64,000 bases of DNA from Bacillota bacterium (GCA_023416585.1 JAEZHM010000068.1:1-64000), one strand, 5' to 3'; numbered from the stretch's first letter, positions 1 to 8,906 are shown. Notes: a model not told the origin generated them from the letters alone. A program made the numbers and translations.

Positions 1-470
1 ACAGCCCGCGCATCCTGTTCCTGGATGAGCCTACCATCGGCCTGGATGCCGTGGCCCAGCATCAAATGCGCGCCTTCCTGAAGGAAGTGAACAAGGAGCA
101 GGGCACCACGATTCTATTAACCTCCCATTATATGGAGGACATCGTAAGCCTGTGCCGGCGCTGCGTGGTGGTAGCGGGTGGTGAAAAGCTGTGCGACGGG
201 CCGACAGACGTACTGTTCCAGCAATATCAGACGCACCGGAAGATCACCCTTGCCCTGGAGGAAGAATGCGCCGTGGAACTGCCTGATGACTGTACGGAAG
301 TAACAAATCAGCATATGAAACTGTCGTTCCTGCTGCCCAAAGCAAACGCGACGCCTCTTTTGCAGTCGCTTTTGTCCCGCTATCCCATCCGCGACATCAT
401 GGTGGAAGAGGAAGATATCGGCAGCGTAGTGGCAAGGCTATATGCCAATAAGGAGGAAGCGGCAGGATGA
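1..470 (+). CDS. ABC-2 type exporter ATP-binding protein (5' truncated by window edge)
   Basis: Only the C-terminal part is inside the window; the frame is open from base 3. The first residues read ILFLDEPTIGLDA, a Walker B plus D-loop, followed by the H-loop in LLTSHYMEDI. About 100 residues of a regulatory C-terminal region follow. The protein would power an exporter in the cytoplasm. It overlaps the next gene by ATGA, and the two following genes are paired membrane subunits, so this is a three-gene ABC-2 operon of the PF06182 (formerly DUF990) kind. The GTG at 51 lies inside the Walker B/D-loop region and is not a start. Substrate unknown. Confident of the family, not of the cargo. Confidence 0.93.
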   Translation, partial: SPRILFLDEPTIGLDAVAQHQMRAFLKEVNKEQGTTILLTSHYMEDIVSLCRRCVVVAGGEKLCDGPTDVLFQQYQTHRKITLALEEECAVELPDDCTEVTNQHMKLSFLLPKANATPLLQSLLSRYPIRDIMVEEEDIGSVVARLYANKEEAAG

Positions 471-1261
471 GAAAATACCGGGAGGCTTTTATCATCGCCT
501 TCAAGACATGCACCGTCTACCGCTTCGATACAGCCCTGCAGGTATTTTCCGGCATAGCCCGTGTACTGTTCGCCTGGCTTTTATGGGCGGCCATCTATAA
601 GGGAAGGAATCAGGTGGCAGGCTTCACCCTGGATTCAATGATCCTGTATTACCTTATTCAATCCTTTTTTGCCCAGATGGACAATACCGGCCGCATTGCC
701 GATGAACTGAGCTCCCATATACGGGCCGGTACATTCTCGAAGTTTCTGGTGCTGCCTATCAGGGTACAGCCGTATCTGTTCGCCCAAAACTTGGGCAGCG
801 CGGCCTATATGGCGTTTTTCAGCCTGGCGGCCAGCATCCTCTGTTTATTGGTGTTTCCAATAAAGCCTGAATGGACCATGCTTCTGCTCAACTTTGCAAA
901 GGCGGCTGCGCTTTTGCTGCTGGGCCGCCTGTTCCTGTCTCAATTGAATTTTTTCCTGGGGATACTGACGCTAAAGTACCAGGACGTATGGCTGTTCGTG
1001 ATGATCAAAAATAATGTGCTGGCTTTTCTTGCAGGCACGCTGGTTCCCCTTAACCTTATGCCGGAATCTGTTTTAAAGGTGATGCGCTTGACGCCCTTTT
1101 ACCATGCTACACACCTGCCTGCCATGCTGATTCTGAATCGCGCAAGCAATGAAGCGCTGAATGGCATGCTGGTGCTGGCGCTATGGATTGTTCTATTCTT
1201 CTTTCTTAACAATCAAACCTACGCGCACCTGCGCACACGCTATGACGGGGTGGGCATATGA
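467..1261 (+). CDS. ABC-2 family exporter permease, subunit 1 (PF06182-like)
   Basis: A 264-residue polytopic membrane protein with about six hydrophobic segments and basic cytoplasmic ends. It starts at an ATG that overlaps the stop of the ATPase gene (ATGA) and itself overlaps the following permease by four bases, so translation is probably coupled. Paired permeases behind one ATPase are typical of the ABC-2 PF06182 family, where the two membrane proteins form a heterodimer. The segment around residues 75-100 (IRAGTFSKFLVLPI) resembles the amphipathic loop seen in that family. The substrate cannot be read from the sequence; drugs, peptides or lipids are all possible. Confidence 0.88.
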   Translation: MRKYREAFIIAFKTCTVYRFDTALQVFSGIARVLFAWLLWAAIYKGRNQVAGFTLDSMILYYLIQSFFAQMDNTGRIADELSSHIRAGTFSKFLVLPIRVQPYLFAQNLGSAAYMAFFSLAASILCLLVFPIKPEWTMLLLNFAKAAALLLLGRLFLSQLNFFLGILTLKYQDVWLFVMIKNNVLAFLAGTLVPLNLMPESVLKVMRLTPFYHATHLPAMLILNRASNEALNGMLVLALWIVLFFFLNNQTYAHLRTRYDGVGI

Positions 1262-2049
1262 AACGGAATCTGAAACTGATCCTTACATTGGCAAAGCTTC
1301 GCCTGAGCCATTTGATGGTCTTTAGGTTGTCGTTCTTCGGCGCGTTCTTTGTGGACGGCAGCCTGTTTGCGATCCAACTGCTGATGTTTGACGTACTATA
1401 CGGGCAGATAGAATCCATAGGCGGCTGGCAGCGGGGGGAAATGACCATATTCATAGGCACCTTCTCCCTGGTGAACGCATTGAATATGTGCACCTTCTTC
1501 TTTGGTCTGATCACCATACCGGAGAAGATACGGCTGGGAACGCTGGATCATTATATCACCAAGCCTGCAAGCCCTCTTTTACGCCTGTCTTTTGAACAGA
1601 TGAACCCAGGCTCGCTGCCTCTCATTGCCATGAGCCTCATCATTATCCTGCGCGGCGTTTCGCAGCTTTCGGCGCCGCCAACCTACTTAGCTGTGATCGG
1701 ATATATCGTTCTTGTTCTGTTGATGACGCTTTTGTGGTATGACATGATGCTGTTATTGCGCACCGTGCCCTTTTTTGTTTTGTCTATTGCTACGGTGCAC
1801 CGCTTGGAAGAATCCTTGATAGAGCTCAGCATGAAGGTGCCGGGCGTTGTCTTTGAGGGTGTGTGGAAAATCCTCTTTCAGGTGGTATTGCCCTATGGAC
1901 TCATGGCAACGCTTCCTACCCAGATGCTCACCGGCACGCTGTCGTTCCCGGGCCTTCTTTGGGGCTGCGGCGTTGCCATCCTTTTCACCTTTTTTACCTT
2001 CAGGCTGTGGAGGTTCGGCCTTACCCGTTATAAAAGCGCCAGCAGCTGA
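1258..2049 (+). CDS. ABC-2 family exporter permease, subunit 2 (PF06182-like)
   Basis: A 263-residue membrane protein with about six hydrophobic stretches, last gene of the ABC-2 operon. It carries the same loop type as its partner (IRLGTLDHYITKPASPL, roughly residues 85-101), which supports a paralogous heterodimer. Start ATG overlaps the preceding stop. No convincing terminator follows; the next 300 bases hold a small repeat instead. Confidence 0.87.
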   Translation: MKRNLKLILTLAKLRLSHLMVFRLSFFGAFFVDGSLFAIQLLMFDVLYGQIESIGGWQRGEMTIFIGTFSLVNALNMCTFFFGLITIPEKIRLGTLDHYITKPASPLLRLSFEQMNPGSLPLIAMSLIIILRGVSQLSAPPTYLAVIGYIVLVLLMTLLWYDMMLLLRTVPFFVLSIATVHRLEESLIELSMKVPGVVFEGVWKILFQVVLPYGLMATLPTQMLTGTLSFPGLLWGCGVAILFTFFTFRLWRFGLTRYKSASS

Positions 2050-2109
2050 ATCAAAATTTATGACTATTGCGAATTGCATGTTTTTTTGTATCCCGGGTGA
2101 TAATCGGTC

Positions 2110-2258
2110 TACGACGCCATATGTTTGTTGGTTTCCCCGCCAGGAATTGTGATTGCTTGGCAAACCCATTCCTCTTTGCCTGGCGCCGTAGAGGCGATTA
2201 GTATGTCAAGGGGCGGATAGTATAGTAATCGCCCCTACGGCGTCGTATGTTTGTTGAC
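2110..2258. repeat. Small interspersed repeat: direct repeat flanking a hairpin
   Basis: Inverted arms at 2184-2200 and 2226-2242 (CGCCGTAGAGGCGATTA and TAATCGCCCCTACGGCG) match at all but one position. A direct repeat of the form CTACGRCGYCRTATGTTTGTTG occurs at 2110-2131 and again at about 2236-2257, the second copy overlapping the right arm. Nothing codes here. The GTAGGGGCG core recurs in the hairpin at 61701-61776, which suggests a dispersed family. The 2050-2346 gap holds nothing else recognisable. Confidence 0.6.
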
Positions 2259-2346
2259 CTCTCTGGCTATGATTTCGAAATTCGTTATATTTGCAGTTGA
2301 AACTCCACTAGTTCAGCATCATTCCGGGGCGATTTAGCAATATGGC

Positions 2347-3285
2347 TTACCCAGGAAGGCCTTCGCTTTTTGTAAGAGCTATGGCCGGCCGAACCTTCCC
2401 GTCCGCCCTAGACAAGGCTCCCCTCGCATCCTCCAGGGAAACGGACGACTCATGCATCACAATAGCCGCCTTGATATTCCCTTCCGCCTTCAAAAGCAGT
2501 TCCTCCGCCTGATCCCGCTCCACCTTGAGCGCATTCATCACCAGGCGTACGGAGCGGTCCTTGAGCTTTTGATTGCTTGAGCGCATGTCCACCATCAAAT
2601 TCCCGTATACCTTTCCCAGCCGCACCATGACGCCGGTGGAAAGCATATTCAGAATCATTTTCGTAGCCGTACCTGCCTTCAAGCGTGTGGAACCGGAAAG
2701 CACTTCCGCACCGGTGGGCGCCTCCAGAGCGATGTCCGCAAATTGGGATAAAGCGGCCCCCGTATTGCAGCACAGGGAGACGGCCAACGCTCCCATTTCC
2801 CTGGCATATCCCAAAGCACCTTTGCAATAGGGAGCAAAGCCGCTGGCGCTGATGGCTACCACCGCGTCATTACCGTTAAGCCCCCGATCCTGTAAATCCT
2901 GCCTCCCGGCCCCCGCGTCGTCCTCCGCCCCTTCTACCGCAAAGCGCAGCGCATGGTCACCCCCGGCAATGATCCCTTGAACCAATTCGTGACTCACCCC
3001 AAAGGTGGGAGGGCATTCCGACGCGTCCAGCACGCCCAGCCGTCCGCTCGTGCCGGCGCCGAGATAAAAAAGCCGTCCGCCTAAAGCAAGCCTTTTCGAA
3101 ATTTCATCAATGGCCAGACCAATTTGCGGGATGGCTTGGGAGACCGCATTGGTCACCTGGCAGTCGATACCGTTCATCAGCCGGGCGATCCCTTGCCCGT
3201 CCAAAGTATCCAGTACCAGGGAATCACGGTTCACTTGCTCCGTTGAAAGCTCCGCCAGGTACGTTTTGGGCGTCCATTGGTCCAT
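2347..3285 (-). CDS. murQ: N-acetylmuramic acid 6-phosphate etherase
   Basis: A 312-residue cytoplasmic SIS-domain enzyme that cleaves the D-lactyl ether of MurNAc-6-phosphate to give GlcNAc-6-phosphate and D-lactate, in cell-wall sugar salvage. The signature GAGTSGRLGVLDASECPPTF is present, including the Glu of SECPP, and a second SIS half contains LSGSTRLKAGTATK. A C-terminal UBA-like helical region follows. Start is the ATG at 3285, eight bases after the RpiR stop and preceded by GAGAAGAAGG; a longer open frame upstream overlaps the regulator and is spurious. Downstream of its RpiR regulator and divergent from a sugar importer. No MurNAc kinase or MurP-type PTS is nearby. Confidence 0.95.
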   Translation of the reverse strand: MDQWTPKTYLAELSTEQVNRDSLVLDTLDGQGIARLMNGIDCQVTNAVSQAIPQIGLAIDEISKRLALGGRLFYLGAGTSGRLGVLDASECPPTFGVSHELVQGIIAGGDHALRFAVEGAEDDAGAGRQDLQDRGLNGNDAVVAISASGFAPYCKGALGYAREMGALAVSLCCNTGAALSQFADIALEAPTGAEVLSGSTRLKAGTATKMILNMLSTGVMVRLGKVYGNLMVDMRSSNQKLKDRSVRLVMNALKVERDQAEELLLKAEGNIKAAIVMHESSVSLEDARGALSRADGKVRPAIALTKSEGLPG

Positions 3286-3293
3286 ACTATATA

Positions 3294-4163
3294 TTACCTT
3301 CTTCTCTCCCGCTGGGCGCGGCGCTTTTCCCGGCCGGCCATATGGGTGATGTCCAGATAAGGCTTGTATTCCTGATAAGCCTGTGTGGCGGCGGCGGAAA
3401 ACAGAATATCTACCACGTGCATCATTGCGATCCGTGAGGACATGGCGGAAGAACGCACCAACATTTCCGTGGTGGCCACATACAAAGGGATGTCCGCTGC
3501 CCGGCTTAAACGGCAATTCCCGTAGCGGGTTACGGAGATCACCGTAGCCCCGGCATTCTTGGCAACCTGAAAAGTATCCAATGTGTCTAAAGTCTCCCCC
3601 GAGTAAGAGAAGAACACCGCAACGTCCCCGGGTTTTAAGCATGAGGCCAGCACTACCTGCACATGAGGATCAAGGGACGACTGGCTGTTTTTGCCTACTC
3701 TAAAAAACTTCTCCTGGGCATCCAGCGCCACGATGCCGGAAGCGCCCACGCCGTAAAAATCCACCCGGGACGCCTTGATGATGGCTTCCACAGCCTTTTT
3801 TAACCATTCCTTAGAAAGGATGCGTGCCGTATCCTCCACAGCAGCCCGGTTGTGCTGGGTCACCGTGTGAATAATAGCGTCCAAATCATCTCCTGGCCGG
3901 ACATCCGCATAGGCCAGGCGGTTCTGCCCACCGGTAGCCAGGTCGGCAGCCAGTGCCGTGCAGAAGGCCTTGTACCCCTGGTAGCCAAGCTGCTTGCATA
4001 CCCTGACCACCGTGGTCTTGCTGGTTGCGCAGGCATCCGCCACCTGTTCGATGGGCTGGCCGACAATTTCCATTGTATTATCAATGAAATACTGTGCCAC
4101 CCGCCGTTCCGCCGGCGGGAGCTGCCCCTGTATCTGGCTGAGCCTGACGACACAGCTTTCCAT
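3294..4163 (-). CDS. MurR/RpiR-family transcriptional regulator
   Basis: A 289-residue regulator with an N-terminal helix-turn-helix domain (about residues 1-77, QVADACATSKTTVVRVCKQLG) and a C-terminal SIS sugar-phosphate-binding domain (about 125-260, FYGVGASGIVALDA and FSYSGETLDT). Such proteins sense phosphosugars. It is cotranscribed with murQ, so MurNAc-6-P or a related sugar phosphate is a reasonable effector (inference). Two divergent promoters lie between it and the importer genes, and a perfect palindrome sits on the importer promoter. Confidence 0.93.
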   Translation of the reverse strand: MESCVVRLSQIQGQLPPAERRVAQYFIDNTMEIVGQPIEQVADACATSKTTVVRVCKQLGYQGYKAFCTALAADLATGGQNRLAYADVRPGDDLDAIIHTVTQHNRAAVEDTARILSKEWLKKAVEAIIKASRVDFYGVGASGIVALDAQEKFFRVGKNSQSSLDPHVQVVLASCLKPGDVAVFFSYSGETLDTLDTFQVAKNAGATVISVTRYGNCRLSRAADIPLYVATTEMLVRSSAMSSRIAMMHVVDILFSAAATQAYQEYKPYLDITHMAGREKRRAQRERRR

Positions 4164-4221
4164 TTAAAGCCTCCGTTTCTGCGCCGCATGACATTACTCA
4201 CATCTGCAGTGTTTACTTCTT

Positions 4222-4250
4222 ATTGTACACAACCTCGAAAAAAATTACAA
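4222..4250 (-). promoter_or_regulatory. Predicted promoter of the rpiR-murQ operon
   Basis: On the minus strand TTGTAA (4250-4245), a 17-base spacer and TACAAT (4227-4222) form a sigma-A-type promoter about 60 bases upstream of the regulator start. The remainder of the 4164-4545 gap is AT-rich; apart from the divergent promoter at 4465 I see nothing else in it. Confidence 0.6.
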
Positions 4251-4464
4251 TACTCGTCTTCCATATTTTCAGGTTTACTATATTTCTAAGTAACTATTTT
4301 CTCTGTATTCCTATCGGTCGCTCGCTTCCTTCCATTGCATATTCCTTTACTAATCCTTCATTTATTTCTATCTTGTCCATGAAAGAATGTTTCTTCTCCC
4401 GTGGTCTAACATTTTCATGCCGGGATATTTTTAGTAACTAAATACATAAATTCCACAAAATCTA

Positions 4465-4493
4465 TTGACTTCCCTGGGATAGTTTGCTATCCT
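4465..4493 (+). promoter_or_regulatory. Predicted importer promoter with overlapping operator palindrome
   Basis: TTGACT (4465-4470), 17 bases, TATCCT (4488-4493). A perfect inverted repeat GGATAG-tttg-CTATCC (4477-4492) covers the -10 box, a position suited to repression. The divergent RpiR protein is the obvious candidate binder (inference). Confidence 0.6.
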
Positions 4494-4545
4494 TTCCTTA
4501 CTGATGAACGAAAAGTTCATATATCTGAAAGGGGCGAAAATTGCA

Positions 4546-5802
4546 ATGAGGAGACTTGTTGGGATTTCCCTGGTTCTGGCCGTGCTGGCTATGCTGCTGG
4601 CTGTGCCCATGTCTGCTTTCGCCGAGCCGGTGGAGCTCCAGTTCTGGAGCTGGAGGCCGGAAGACACCGCGTTCTATGATAAGATGATCGCGGAATTTGA
4701 GACTGCGCATCCCGACATCAAGGTCACGCAGACCACCATCAAGAACACAGAGTACAACACCGTTCTGTCCACCGCCTTGGCCGGCGGCACCGGACCAGAC
4801 GTGTTCATGAGCCGCGCCTATGGCGGGCTTCAAACATTTGCCGATTCCGGATACATGCTGGCGCTGGATGAACTGATCCCGGAACTCAAGACCTTTGACG
4901 CCCAAAAGCTCAAAGGCGCCACCTCCATCACCGATGGGAAAGTGTACGGTGTACCCGCGGTAAGCCAGACCATGCTGTGCTACTATAATAAGAAGGTATA
5001 CGATGAACTGGGCCTAAAGGTCCCCACCACTTGGGATGAGTTCATGGCTAACCTGGAAGCCGCCAAGAAAGCCGGCTACGATGCCCTTGCCAACGGCACG
5101 AAGGAAGGCTGGTGCTGCGAGTTCCTGTTCGGCGCGGTAGGCCCCTCCTTCTTCGGCGGCAACAACTTCTATGACAAGGTCATCAAGGGTGAAGCCAAGT
5201 TCACCGATGACGTTTTCGTCAAGGCCTTGGATAAGCTGAACGAGCTCAAACCCTATCTGCCCGACATGTATACAGGCGTTGCCTACACCGACATGCAGGC
5301 CAGCTTCGCCAACGAACTGAGCGTACACTTCATCGGCGGTTCCTTCGAGGCCGCGAACTTCAAAGCACTGAATCCCGAACTCCAGTTTGACATCTTCGCC
5401 GTGCCCGGTCCCACCGTTGCGGATCCCGCCTATGTGGCCGTGTACGCCGACATGAACTACGCCATCAACGCCGCCAGCCAGAAGCAGGAAGCGGCCGTGG
5501 AACTCTTGAAGTTCCTGGCCACCCCCGAATTCGGCAAGGCCATCGTAGCCGACCTTTCCATGGTCAGCTCCGTGCCCGGCGTGGATGTAACCGCCAACCC
5601 CTTCATCGCCAAGGTGCTGGAGCTGCAGAAGAACAGTACGCCATACCTCTTCCTGGTCGGCTTCCGCTATCAGCAGCCCACCGGTTCTTCCCTGTTCCAG
5701 GCCGCCTGCCAGGGTATGATGGACGGCAGCCTCACGGCGGCGGATGTCTGCAAACAGGTGCAGGACGGTATCGCCACCTATTACGCGCCTTTTCAAAAGT
5801 AA
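4546..5802 (+). CDS. Sugar ABC transporter substrate-binding protein (family 1)
   Basis: A 418-residue exported binding protein. Residues 1-26 form a classic signal peptide ending SAFA, and the mature protein begins EPVELQFWSW, the usual first strand of cluster-B sugar-binding proteins. Internal signatures include PDVFMSRAYGG and VPTTWDEFMANLEAAKKAGYD. There is no lipobox cysteine, unusual for a monoderm. The start chosen is the ATG at 4546, after AAAGGGG; an in-frame ATG at 4504 would place 14 residues before the signal. First gene of an importer operon divergent from murQ, so an amino sugar such as MurNAc or GlcNAc is a plausible ligand, not proven. Confidence 0.93.
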   Translation: MRRLVGISLVLAVLAMLLAVPMSAFAEPVELQFWSWRPEDTAFYDKMIAEFETAHPDIKVTQTTIKNTEYNTVLSTALAGGTGPDVFMSRAYGGLQTFADSGYMLALDELIPELKTFDAQKLKGATSITDGKVYGVPAVSQTMLCYYNKKVYDELGLKVPTTWDEFMANLEAAKKAGYDALANGTKEGWCCEFLFGAVGPSFFGGNNFYDKVIKGEAKFTDDVFVKALDKLNELKPYLPDMYTGVAYTDMQASFANELSVHFIGGSFEAANFKALNPELQFDIFAVPGPTVADPAYVAVYADMNYAINAASQKQEAAVELLKFLATPEFGKAIVADLSMVSSVPGVDVTANPFIAKVLELQKNSTPYLFLVGFRYQQPTGSSLFQAACQGMMDGSLTAADVCKQVQDGIATYYAPFQK

Positions 5803-5828
5803 ACCCTTGTGAGAAGACGGAAAATTCC

Positions 5829-5859
5829 AAATGAGGGGGAACTGCGGTTCCCCCTCATT
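5829..5859 (+). promoter_or_regulatory. Intercistronic stem-loop after the binding-protein gene
   Basis: Perfect 13-base arms AATGAGGGGGAAC and GTTCCCCCTCATT around a five-base loop. No T-run follows, so it is probably a 3'-end stabiliser or partial terminator that keeps the binding protein more abundant than the permeases, as known for malE-malF. Confidence 0.65.
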
Positions 5860-5920
5860 ACAATCCTTTTCAGCCAAGAGTATCAAGCCCCTGAATCCGA
5901 ATGTCATACGGAGGTGGCGC

Positions 5921-6838
5921 ATGAAAAAACCATTTGATTGGAAAAGGGCAGGCTGGATCGCCTTTTTCATCCTGCCCGGCCTGAGCATTGTTGCCGTTTT
6001 CATCCTGCTGCCTTTGTTTTTGTCGCTGTTCAATAGCCTGTTTTCCTGGAATCAACTGATTCGCACGGATTTTATCGGCCTTGGGAATTTTCAGCGCCTG
6101 TTCGGCGGCTATCCATATCAGCCATTGTTCCTGAATGCGCTGGTCAATAATCTGAAGTGGTTCATTGTTACAATGCTGGTTCAAAACTGCCTGGGTCTGC
6201 TTTTGGGATATTCGCTCAGCCGGGGCATCGCCGGGTCAGGGTTCTATCGCAGGGTATTTTTCATCCCCGTACTGTTTTCCATCATTGCCGTAGGCTTTTT
6301 GTGGGGGCTGTACCTGCGGCCCAACGGCATGATCAACGCTTTTTTCGAACTTCTCGGGCGGGAGGATTGGAAACACGCCTGGCTGGGTGAACCCGCCATC
6401 GCTACCTATGCCATCATTTTTGTGAACATCTGGCGCTGGGTGGGCTTCCCTTCCCTGGTGTTCATGACCGCCATCGACAATGTGCCTCAGGACTGCATCG
6501 AGGCGGCGACCCTGGACGGCGCGGGGGATGGGAAGGTATTCTTCCATGTCGCTCTTCCCTTGATTATTCCCTCCATCACCACCATCACGGTGCTCACCAT
6601 CATCGGCAGCCTCAACGTGTTTGAGCAGGTCTACACCATGGCCGGGCTGGACGGTGCGCCCAACCATGCCACGGATACCATCGGAACGCTGTTTTACCGC
6701 ACGGCATTCGGCTCGGTGGACTCCGGTTCGCCTGAGATCGGCATCGGCTCAGCCATCGCTGTGATCATCTATGTGATGACATTCTGCGTCTCCCTTTTCT
6801 CCATTGCCGTTACCAGGTCCAAGGAGGTGGAGCTATGA
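5921..6838 (+). CDS. Sugar ABC transporter permease (MalF/UgpA type)
   Basis: A 305-residue inner-membrane permease with about six transmembrane segments. The EAA loop is recognisable (CIEAATLDGAGDGKVFFHVALP, about residues 190-210), the contact site for the ATPase. Start ATG at 5921 follows ACGGAGGTGG; the open frame upstream to 5831 runs through the stem-loop and is not used. The stop overlaps the next start by ATGA. No ATPase gene is in this operon, so a shared MsmX-like ATPase is likely. Confidence 0.93.
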   Translation: MKKPFDWKRAGWIAFFILPGLSIVAVFILLPLFLSLFNSLFSWNQLIRTDFIGLGNFQRLFGGYPYQPLFLNALVNNLKWFIVTMLVQNCLGLLLGYSLSRGIAGSGFYRRVFFIPVLFSIIAVGFLWGLYLRPNGMINAFFELLGREDWKHAWLGEPAIATYAIIFVNIWRWVGFPSLVFMTAIDNVPQDCIEAATLDGAGDGKVFFHVALPLIIPSITTITVLTIIGSLNVFEQVYTMAGLDGAPNHATDTIGTLFYRTAFGSVDSGSPEIGIGSAIAVIIYVMTFCVSLFSIAVTRSKEVEL

Positions 6839-7689
6839 CCACGGATTTCCGCTTCCGCCATTCCTCCCGGGGGAAAAAGGTGTTTTTAACCGTCACTCAG
6901 ATCCTGATGATGTGCTATGTGGCTATGATATTCTATCCCCTTATCAACATGATCTTCTCCTCCTTCAAGACCACCAGAGCCATCATGCAGCACCCATTCT
7001 CCCTGCCGGAGAGCTATAACTTCGCCAACTATGTGACCGTGTGGGTAGACAAGGGCTTTGGCCGGTATTTTGGCAACAGCCTTATCTATACGTGCATCTC
7101 TATGGTCTTTGTGGTGATCCTGGGCTCCATGGCCTCCTTCGGCGTCTCCCGGTATGACTTCAAGGGCCGCACCCTCATATACATGCTGTTTTTGAGTGGT
7201 ATCATGCTTCCTTTGAAGGCCGCCATTATCCCCCTGTTTCTCATTGTCAAAGGTCTGGGGCTTACGGACCGCCCCCTGTCTGTGATTCTGATCTTTATCG
7301 CCATGGGCCTGCCTTCCACAGTGTTCATTCTCTCCGCCTTTATGCGCACCATTCCGGATGCGCTTTTGCAGGCGGCTCGTATCGACGGGTGCAGCGATCT
7401 TCGCATTTACGCCCAGATCGTGATGCCCATCGCGGCGCCTTCTCTGGCTCTTACCACCATTTACAACGCCGTGCCTATATGGAACGATTTTTTCTTTCCG
7501 CTGGTCTTTTTGCAAAACGAAAGCTACAAGACGCTGTCCATAGGCCTTAGCAGCTTCATAGGTCAGCATTCCACCAAGTGGGACCTGCTGTTTACGGGGC
7601 TTTGCGTTGCCATTATCCCCATGTTGATTTTATACCTATCCATGTCCAAATACTTTATCAAGGGCATGACGTCAGGCGCCATCAAATAA
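6835..7689 (+). CDS. Sugar ABC transporter permease (MalG/UgpE type)
   Basis: A 284-residue permease with six predicted membrane helices and the MalG-type EAA loop (LLQAARIDGCSDLRIYAQIVMP). It partners the preceding permease, with which it overlaps by four bases. It ends in the typical IKGMTSGAIK tail of the family. Confidence 0.94.
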   Translation: MTTDFRFRHSSRGKKVFLTVTQILMMCYVAMIFYPLINMIFSSFKTTRAIMQHPFSLPESYNFANYVTVWVDKGFGRYFGNSLIYTCISMVFVVILGSMASFGVSRYDFKGRTLIYMLFLSGIMLPLKAAIIPLFLIVKGLGLTDRPLSVILIFIAMGLPSTVFILSAFMRTIPDALLQAARIDGCSDLRIYAQIVMPIAAPSLALTTIYNAVPIWNDFFFPLVFLQNESYKTLSIGLSSFIGQHSTKWDLLFTGLCVAIIPMLILYLSMSKYFIKGMTSGAIK

Positions 7690-7702
7690 TGGAGGTCCTC
7701 CT

Positions 7703-8902
7703 ATGGAACTTAATCAAATCAACGCGCTGCGCGGGCAATACCATCATGAACTGTTCGAAAATGTGATTCCTTTCTGGCTCAACCATTCCCTGGATAAGGA
7801 ATATGGCGGCTATTTCTCCTGCCTGGACCGGGACGGTACTGTTTTCGACACCGACAAGTTCGCCTGGATGCAGGGGCGGGAGATTTTTCTGTTCTCAAAG
7901 CTCTGCTCCGTCTACGGCACACGGCCCGAATGGCTTAACGCTGCCAAACTGGGGCTCAATTTCATGCGCAAGTATGGCAGGGCGGAAAACGGTGATTTTT
8001 ATTTCTCTATGGACCGCACCGGACGGCCCCTGGTGGCTCCATACAACATCTTCGCCGACTGCTTCATGTGCACGGCTTTTTCGGAATATTACAGGGTCAC
8101 CGGGGAGGAACTGGCCCGGGAGGAAGCACTTGCAGTCTACCGCCGCATACAGGAGCGCAAAGGGAACCCCAAGGGCGTATGGACAAAGCAGATCCCCGGG
8201 GCACGGAACCTGTGCGCCATGTCATTGCCCATGATCCAGATGATGATGGCCAGGGAGCTCAAGGGCATTCTTCCCGATGAGGAACTTATGCCCATCATTG
8301 AACAAAACATGGACATCATCCGCCGCCGCCACATCGACAGGGAGCGGAAAATGATGTTTGAGCGGGTGCTGCCCGACGGCGGCCACCTGTTTGATGTGAT
8401 GGAAGGGCGGCTTTTAACCCCCGGTCACGCGCTGGAGGTATTGTGGTTCATGATGGATGTGGCCCAGGGCATTCACCGCCAGGACATTGTGGAGGAGGCC
8501 GCGGAGGTCATGCTCTGGTGTGTCGAAAGAGGCTGGGACGATAAGTACGGCGGCATCTATTATTACATGGATTATGAAAACCGCCCCACCGAAAAGTTGG
8601 AATCCTCCATGAAACTCTGGTGGGTGCATGCCGAAGCGCTGTGCGCCTTCCTGCTGGCTTATAAACTCCTTGGCAAGCAGGAGCACCTTAACTGGTTCCT
8701 GCGTATAAGCGACTACTCCTTCCGCCATTTCTCCGACCCGGAATACGGCGAATGGTACGGGTATCTGGACAGGCAGGGAGAGCCCGCCCTGACGCAAAAG
8801 GGTGGTAAATGGAAGGGCTTTTACCATCTGCCCCGGGCGCTGTATACATGTGAGCAATGGCTAAGTGAGATGGCGGATGAGTATCCGCATCGCTGCAAAT
8901 AA
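7703..8902 (+). CDS. N-acylglucosamine 2-epimerase (AGE) family protein
   Basis: A 399-residue alpha/alpha-barrel protein of the AGE/cellobiose 2-epimerase superfamily. Recognisable pieces are YGGYFSCLDRDG near the start, the central HALEVLWFMMD and the WWVHAEAL stretch, which carry the two catalytic histidines of the family. Start is supported by GGAGGTCCTCCT. It is the last gene of the importer operon, 13 bases after the permease. The family interconverts GlcNAc/ManNAc or glucose/mannose-type residues at C2; with murQ opposite, an N-acyl amino sugar is the better guess, but cellobiose 2-epimerase-like activity cannot be excluded. Confidence 0.88.
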   Translation: MELNQINALRGQYHHELFENVIPFWLNHSLDKEYGGYFSCLDRDGTVFDTDKFAWMQGREIFLFSKLCSVYGTRPEWLNAAKLGLNFMRKYGRAENGDFYFSMDRTGRPLVAPYNIFADCFMCTAFSEYYRVTGEELAREEALAVYRRIQERKGNPKGVWTKQIPGARNLCAMSLPMIQMMMARELKGILPDEELMPIIEQNMDIIRRRHIDRERKMMFERVLPDGGHLFDVMEGRLLTPGHALEVLWFMMDVAQGIHRQDIVEEAAEVMLWCVERGWDDKYGGIYYYMDYENRPTEKLESSMKLWWVHAEALCAFLLAYKLLGKQEHLNWFLRISDYSFRHFSDPEYGEWYGYLDRQGEPALTQKGGKWKGFYHLPRALYTCEQWLSEMADEYPHRCK

Positions 8903-8906
8903 ACGT

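Noticed and set aside
3286..3642. Longer murQ starting at 3642
   Set aside because: The extra 119 residues overlap the regulator gene and have no family counterpart; the ATG at 3285 has a ribosome site and gives the normal length.
5014..6033. Long open frame of 339 codons on the minus strand
   Set aside because: It is antisense to the sugar-binding protein gene, has no family resemblance and low-complexity Gly/His/Val content typical of a shadow frame.
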